In this document: positions 6,389 to 9,391 of the stretch, piece after piece
Layout of the letters: every line of letters starts with the position of its first letter
Position numbering within the stretch: the stretch's first letter is position 1
Assembly (NCBI GenBank): GCA_022866645.1
Contig: JALHUQ010000327.1
Coordinates: 1 to 9,391 of the forward strand
Length of the DNA: 9,391 bases
Direction: 5' to 3'
DNA from: Woeseiaceae bacterium
GTDB lineage: Bacteria > Pseudomonadota > Gammaproteobacteria > Steroidobacterales > Woeseiaceae
The notes under the pieces: model-generated
Told to the model about the DNA's origin: nothing
Seen by the model: only the letters and a program-made list of their open reading frames with translations
The model's database searches: none
Translations under genes and position numbers: made by a program

Positions 6389-7876
6389 ATGAGTCACGCA
6401 AAGCGCAATTTCGCCGTAGTCGCACTGCTTATCGTTTTGACAGCAGGCTGCGCGGCGGCCCCCCAGCAGGGCGGCATGAAAGACGCCCAAATCGTTGCAC
6501 CAGCATTTGACTACGGTTACAAGGCGCAGCGCGCCGTAACCAAGGGTGCGCACTTTGGTCTGGTCGTCGCCCGTTCCGTCTACGAAAATCCGATCAACCG
6601 ACCTGTTTCACATTACGGCTCGCTGGCGTCGTATGCCATAAAGTCTACCGGTGGCTTGTTGCGACGAATTACGATCAGCGCCGCGCAAATGCCAGCCCTT
6701 GGCGGCGAAATTCCCGAAGTGAGCCACGCAGAACCCATGGATCTGGTCGCTTTCGAAAAAACCCTGGACAAGGCGACCGGCACGCGCAGCTCCACAGGTC
6801 GAATCAAGTTTCTGGTTGATGGCGACGAGTACTTCTGCCGCCTGGCGGACTCCATCAGGAATGCCGAAGAGAGTGTCGATATTCGCAGCTATATTTTCGA
6901 TAACGACGACTTCGCCGTAGAAGTCGCGAACAGCCTGAAAGAGCGATCCAAAGACATCCGCGTTCGAGTAATGGTGGACGGCCTCGGCAACATGATCGCG
7001 ATGCAATCTGATCCGGAATCTATGCCACTTGAACACAAGGCGCCGCTATCCATGCGCATGTACATGGAAAAAGACTCCAGCGTAAACGTCCGTAATATTA
7101 CGAATCCCTGGCTTACTACCGGTGATCACACAAAAACAACAATCATCGATAAGAAAGTGGCTTTCGTAGGGGGCATGAATATCGGCCGCGAGTATCGTTA
7201 CAGCTGGCATGACCTGATGATGGAGGTTACCGGGCCCGTGGTGGACACGCTCCAATATGAGTCTGACAAAGCCTGGGCTCGGGCAAGCGTTTTCGGCGAC
7301 TTCGCGAACTTTTTCGCATTTGCCAAAGGCAAGAAACAACATGCCGACCAAGACGGATACCCGCTAAGGGTCCTGCAAACCCGCAATTTCGACTCCGACA
7401 TTCATAAGGCACAGATCGCGGCTATCCAGAGCGCGCAAAATTATATCCTGATCGAAAACGCTTACTTTTCAGACGACCGAACGATTTACGAGCTCGTGAA
7501 AGCGCGTCGCCGTGGCGTCGATGTCCGTGTCATCATTCCGTCATCGGGAAATCATGGCTCACTGAACGCCAGCAACAAGATTACGATCAATACATTGCTC
7601 GAACACGGTGTTCGGGTCTATGCATATCCGGGAATGAGCCACGTAAAGGCTGCCATTTTTGACGGCTGGGCTAGCGTTGGCTCCGCGAACTTCGACAAAC
7701 TGAGTCTGAAAGTAAACAAGGAATTGAATCTGGCGACTTCAGATCCAGATACTGTGCGGGCCCTGTTGGATCAGGTTTTTATCCCCGACATGCGGATGTC
7801 AAAAGAGATCAGCAGTCCCATCGCCATCACTGTAGCCACGCGATTAGCTGAGATCGCAGTAGACGAGCTGCTTTAG
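6389..7876 (+). CDS. Phospholipase D/cardiolipin synthase-like lipoprotein
   Basis: A 495-residue protein with two PLD catalytic motifs: HTKTTIIDKKVAFVGGMN (H247, K249, D254) and HVKAAIFDGWASVGSAN (H418, K420, D425, G431-S432). Enzymes with paired HKD motifs form a covalent phosphohistidine intermediate and hydrolyse or transfer phosphatidyl groups. Cardiolipin synthases are the closest recognisable type. Residues 1-21 form a lipoprotein signal (MSHAKR, a hydrophobic core, then LTAGC with C21). The +2 residue is Ala, which favours the outer membrane and would put the active site in the periplasm or at the surface. Residues about 25-120 precede the PLD fold and match nothing I recognise. ATG 6389 is chosen because GGAG lies 7 nt upstream and the signal peptide starts there. 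A TTG start 17 codons earlier has no support. The downstream gene is 48 nt away, possibly an operon. Hydrolase versus synthase cannot be decided. Confidence 0.9.
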   Translation: MSHAKRNFAVVALLIVLTAGCAAAPQQGGMKDAQIVAPAFDYGYKAQRAVTKGAHFGLVVARSVYENPINRPVSHYGSLASYAIKSTGGLLRRITISAAQMPALGGEIPEVSHAEPMDLVAFEKTLDKATGTRSSTGRIKFLVDGDEYFCRLADSIRNAEESVDIRSYIFDNDDFAVEVANSLKERSKDIRVRVMVDGLGNMIAMQSDPESMPLEHKAPLSMRMYMEKDSSVNVRNITNPWLTTGDHTKTTIIDKKVAFVGGMNIGREYRYSWHDLMMEVTGPVVDTLQYESDKAWARASVFGDFANFFAFAKGKKQHADQDGYPLRVLQTRNFDSDIHKAQIAAIQSAQNYILIENAYFSDDRTIYELVKARRRGVDVRVIIPSSGNHGSLNASNKITINTLLEHGVRVYAYPGMSHVKAAIFDGWASVGSANFDKLSLKVNKELNLATSDPDTVRALLDQVFIPDMRMSKEISSPIAITVATRLAEIAVDELL

Positions 7877-7887
7877 TGTGACTAAAG
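7871..7887. repeat. Inverted repeat CTTTAG-TGTGA-CTAAAG across the PLD-like gene stop codon
   Basis: Perfect 6-bp arms with a 5-nt loop, the left arm containing the TAG stop. It is AT-rich with no following T-tract, so it is a poor terminator. It could weakly stabilise the transcript end or be chance. Confidence 0.3.
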
Positions 7888-7924
7888 TAATACCCTTGGA
7901 GAGCAATGGCGGTGGGAGACTGAA

Positions 7925-8329
7925 ATGCAGGAGTTGATGCTCGGGGCGTTATTGGTGCTGACCATCGCGTGGCTCGTTGTTCGAGTCCGCCAAAACAAGG
8001 CAGCGGTTAAATCCGAATCGACGCGAGTCGTGAAAAATACGGGCAAGTTTCACGCCGTTGCACTCAAGTATACCGAGAACGCTTGCGACGCGGCCAAAGC
8101 GATGACGGGGCGTCGATTTCTTTCGAACGCTGCACCCCGATTGCCGCTACCGGAATGTAACTTTCCAGAGTGTAACTGCCGGTTCGCGCATTACGATGAT
8201 CGTCGGGCGGGGCGTGATCGTCGCAGCCCGTTCGCGCCTGCCGGAGCTACCGGCACGACAGGGATACATGAGCAGGAACGCCGAGAACGCAATGACCGAC
8301 GGCAAGACCCCGATCAAGTCGATTGGTAG
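7925..8329 (+). CDS. Small membrane-anchored Cys/His and Asp-Arg-Arg-rich protein, unknown function
   Basis: A 134-residue protein with one N-terminal membrane segment (about 4-21) followed by Arg/Lys, so the body is probably cytoplasmic. The middle part, KFHAVALKYTENACDAAKAM (41-60) and GRRFLSNAAPRLPLPEC (62-78), is followed by a compact cluster C78-x4-C83-x-C85-x3-H89 and then YDDRRAGRDRRS (90-101). This suggests a metal-binding knuckle beside an Arg-rich stretch. The C-terminal tail is polar and repeats the theme (ERRERNDRR). GGGAG sits 7 nt before ATG 7925. The layout looks like a conserved hypothetical family of gammaproteobacteria, but I cannot name a domain. It follows the PLD-like lipoprotein gene by 48 nt in the same direction and converges with the DUF2799-like gene 22 nt further on, with no evident terminator between them. 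No function is assigned. Confidence 0.78.
   Translation: MQELMLGALLVLTIAWLVVRVRQNKAAVKSESTRVVKNTGKFHAVALKYTENACDAAKAMTGRRFLSNAAPRLPLPECNFPECNCRFAHYDDRRAGRDRRSPFAPAGATGTTGIHEQERRERNDRRQDPDQVDW
8153..8182 (+). repeat. Imperfect 15-bp tandem duplication in the Cys cluster
   Basis: Two in-frame 15-bp units, GAATGTAACTTTCCA and GAGTGTAACTGCCGG, encode ECNFP and ECNCR (residues 77-86). They share nine of the first ten bases. The duplication supplies two of the three clustered cysteines (C78 and C83), which suggests the putative metal site arose or was extended by a short tandem duplication. Confidence 0.45.
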
Positions 8330-8351
8330 CCCCTAGCCCCAGCGCGGTCTG

Positions 8352-8984
8352 TCAGTAACCTAGATCCGCCACAACAAGCTGATACTGCTCGAGCTCGACT
8401 TGGGAGCGGGCGCGATAGTCGTAAAGATCCTTAATTTCGGCCTGCAACTTTCCGGTCCGCTCCGCCAGATTCTTAAGATCCACGAGTAGCAATATGCGTT
8501 GTTCCTTCGTTGTATCGTCGGATATCAGTCCCGCGGCGATCACCGCTGCGTCGTCGTCAATATGATCGAGTTCATATTCTTTCGCACTAATCGACGAACT
8601 CGCACTGTTTACATTCGACCGCAATGTGTGGAGGCGGTGTCCGGCATTGTAGGCACCCAGAAAATCGGCCTCCTGATTCACGCTGCATACACCGTTATAG
8701 CCGCCACCGTTCGAACCAATTCTGAACCCACGACCGGGTTGGCAATAATCGACCAAACCCTGATCTCTACCATTTTGGTAAGCTGCAAAATCGGGTGTCA
8801 CGCCGTGCTTGGCACAAGCTTTCCGATGTTGGCCGATACGATCCATCGTGTATCCGCGTGAGCCGTCTTCGTAGCCAATTGCGGACCAGTCACTGGTCGC
8901 GCATTCGTCGCCGCTCATCGATGCGCAACCGCTAAGGCCGGCAAAAGCCAGAGACAACCAGACTAGATTCCACTTCATGTTCAT
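8352..8984 (-). CDS. DUF2799-like lipoprotein
   Basis: A 210-residue predicted lipoprotein. The start at ATG 8984 is preceded by GGAG with 6-nt spacing and gives MNMKW, a hydrophobic core, then LSGC with lipid-modified C20; Ala at +2 favours the outer membrane. An upstream in-frame start would bury the signal peptide, so it is rejected. The mature N-terminal half has the pattern of DUF2799 proteins: DWSAIGYEDGSRGY (32-45), HRKACAKHGVTPDFAAYQNGR (53-73), GLVDYCQPGRGFRIG (76-90), YNGVC (96-100) and FLGAYNAGHRL (108-118). C28, C57, C81 and C100 could form two disulfides. The C-terminal third (about 135-205) is helical and charged, probably coiled coil. Function of the family is unknown. It is divergent from the partial gene at the right edge, with a CRP-like operator between them. 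Confidence 0.82.
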   Translation of the reverse strand: MNMKWNLVWLSLAFAGLSGCASMSGDECATSDWSAIGYEDGSRGYTMDRIGQHRKACAKHGVTPDFAAYQNGRDQGLVDYCQPGRGFRIGSNGGGYNGVCSVNQEADFLGAYNAGHRLHTLRSNVNSASSSISAKEYELDHIDDDAAVIAAGLISDDTTKEQRILLLVDLKNLAERTGKLQAEIKDLYDYRARSQVELEQYQLVVADLGY

Positions 8985-9093
8985 TACGTACTCCATCCAA
9001 TTCGCAATCGCCAATGATGTTTCCATACATACACCCTGCTGACTGAACGGCAGCTTAAAAAAGGGATATGTGCCCGGTTTCCTGGCGTCTCTA

Positions 9094-9109
9094 TGTGACA
9101 TACGTCACA
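9094..9109. promoter_or_regulatory. CRP-family operator TGTGA-N6-TCACA
   Basis: TGTGACATACGTCACA is an exact match to the CRP half-site consensus with the canonical 6-nt centre. The symmetry extends to 7-bp arms (ATGTGAC/GTCACAT, 9093-9110). It lies between divergent starts at 8984 (minus) and 9169 (plus). Its centre, 9101.5, would be at -41.5 for a plus-strand transcript starting at 9143, and TACGCT at 9131-9136 would then be the -10. That class II arrangement is an inference. CRP, Vfr or Clp-type regulators all recognise this sequence. Confidence 0.7.
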
Positions 9110-9168
9110 TCGTCCACTCTGGTGTGGAGCTACGCTCAAGTGCAGACGACACCAACGGAACAGGGCAA

Positions 9169-9391
9169 ATGGATCTTGAGGCTATTAGCGGCGCAGCAAC
9201 CGTCGCATTGACGAGCACTGTCGTCTTCTTGCTAATCGCCAAGACCTGGAATGCCGTTAGCCGCACCATCAGCTCAACACCGAGTTTTTCGGACCGGATC
9301 ATGCACGAAGCGGCGCAAGGCTTCCGCGACGAACTCGACCGGCTTACCTGCTCTCAGTCCACCTACCTCAGCGCTGTGCTGGTATTTCTGA
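9169..9391 (+). CDS. Partial gene with N-terminal membrane segment, unknown function, 3' end missing
   Basis: An open frame from ATG 9169 runs past the end of the window; 74 codons are visible. It begins MDLEAISGAATVALTSTVVF, with one hydrophobic segment at about 9-24 followed by KTWN and a polar stretch (SDRIMHEAAQGFRDELDRLT, 46-65) that looks helical. GGAACAGGG directly upstream can serve as ribosome site. The frame is also open upstream to 9043, with GTG candidates at 9070 and 9124, but these would place the CRP-like site inside the gene or leave it too close, so ATG is preferred. A small or single-pass inner-membrane protein is likely. I do not recognise the family. The CRP-like operator about 60 nt upstream suggests cAMP-dependent control. 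Confidence 0.6.
   Translation, partial: MDLEAISGAATVALTSTVVFLLIAKTWNAVSRTISSTPSFSDRIMHEAAQGFRDELDRLTCSQSTYLSAVLVFL

Noticed and set aside
8330..8351. A bidirectional terminator between the convergent genes.
   Set aside because: The 22-nt gap contains no inverted repeat of useful length and no T- or A-tract.
9105..9302. A 65-codon minus-strand ORF upstream of the DUF2799-like gene.
   Set aside because: It is antisense to the better supported plus-strand partial gene and its 3' end overlaps the CRP-like site.

Overview
The window looks like chromosomal DNA of a moderately GC-rich gammaproteobacterium, probably a marine or environmental lineage. The reasons are a clear hslR (Hsp15) homologue with the usual C-terminal tail, an NnrU-family protein, a DUF2799-type lipoprotein, two lipobox signal peptides and a near-consensus CRP operator. 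The exact taxon cannot be read from the sequence. No rRNA, tRNA, CRISPR array or insertion sequence was seen.

Left half (1-4354, minus strand): a tightly packed three-gene operon, read right to left. It encodes a class I HMG-CoA reductase (start 4354, chosen by a strong Shine-Dalgarno), a multi-pass polyprenol/phytol kinase-like CTP-dependent membrane enzyme (overlapping the reductase stop as TGATG), and, 2 nt further on, a large PEP-synthase/rifampicin-phosphotransferase-like protein that runs off the left edge. This is a mevalonate-forming enzyme beside two candidate phosphotransferases, with no other mevalonate-pathway gene in view. It is the most interesting part of the window.

Middle (4355-6229): a 266-nt gap upstream of the reductase holds several inverted repeats and a doubtful 56-codon plus-strand ORF. 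Then come hslR and an Mpo1-like (DUF962) membrane protein, both minus and probably co-transcribed. An 85-nt divergent promoter region separates them from a plus-strand NnrU-family membrane protein.

Right half (6389-9391): a lipoprotein with two phospholipase D HKD motifs is followed closely by a small membrane-anchored Cys/His and Asp-Arg-Arg-rich protein, both plus. A minus-strand DUF2799-like lipoprotein converges on them. It is divergent from a final plus-strand gene, with a predicted N-terminal membrane segment, that runs off the right edge. A perfect TGTGA-N6-TCACA palindrome lies in that divergent intergenic region. Much of the window concerns membranes: isoprenoid precursors, lipid-active enzymes and envelope lipoproteins.
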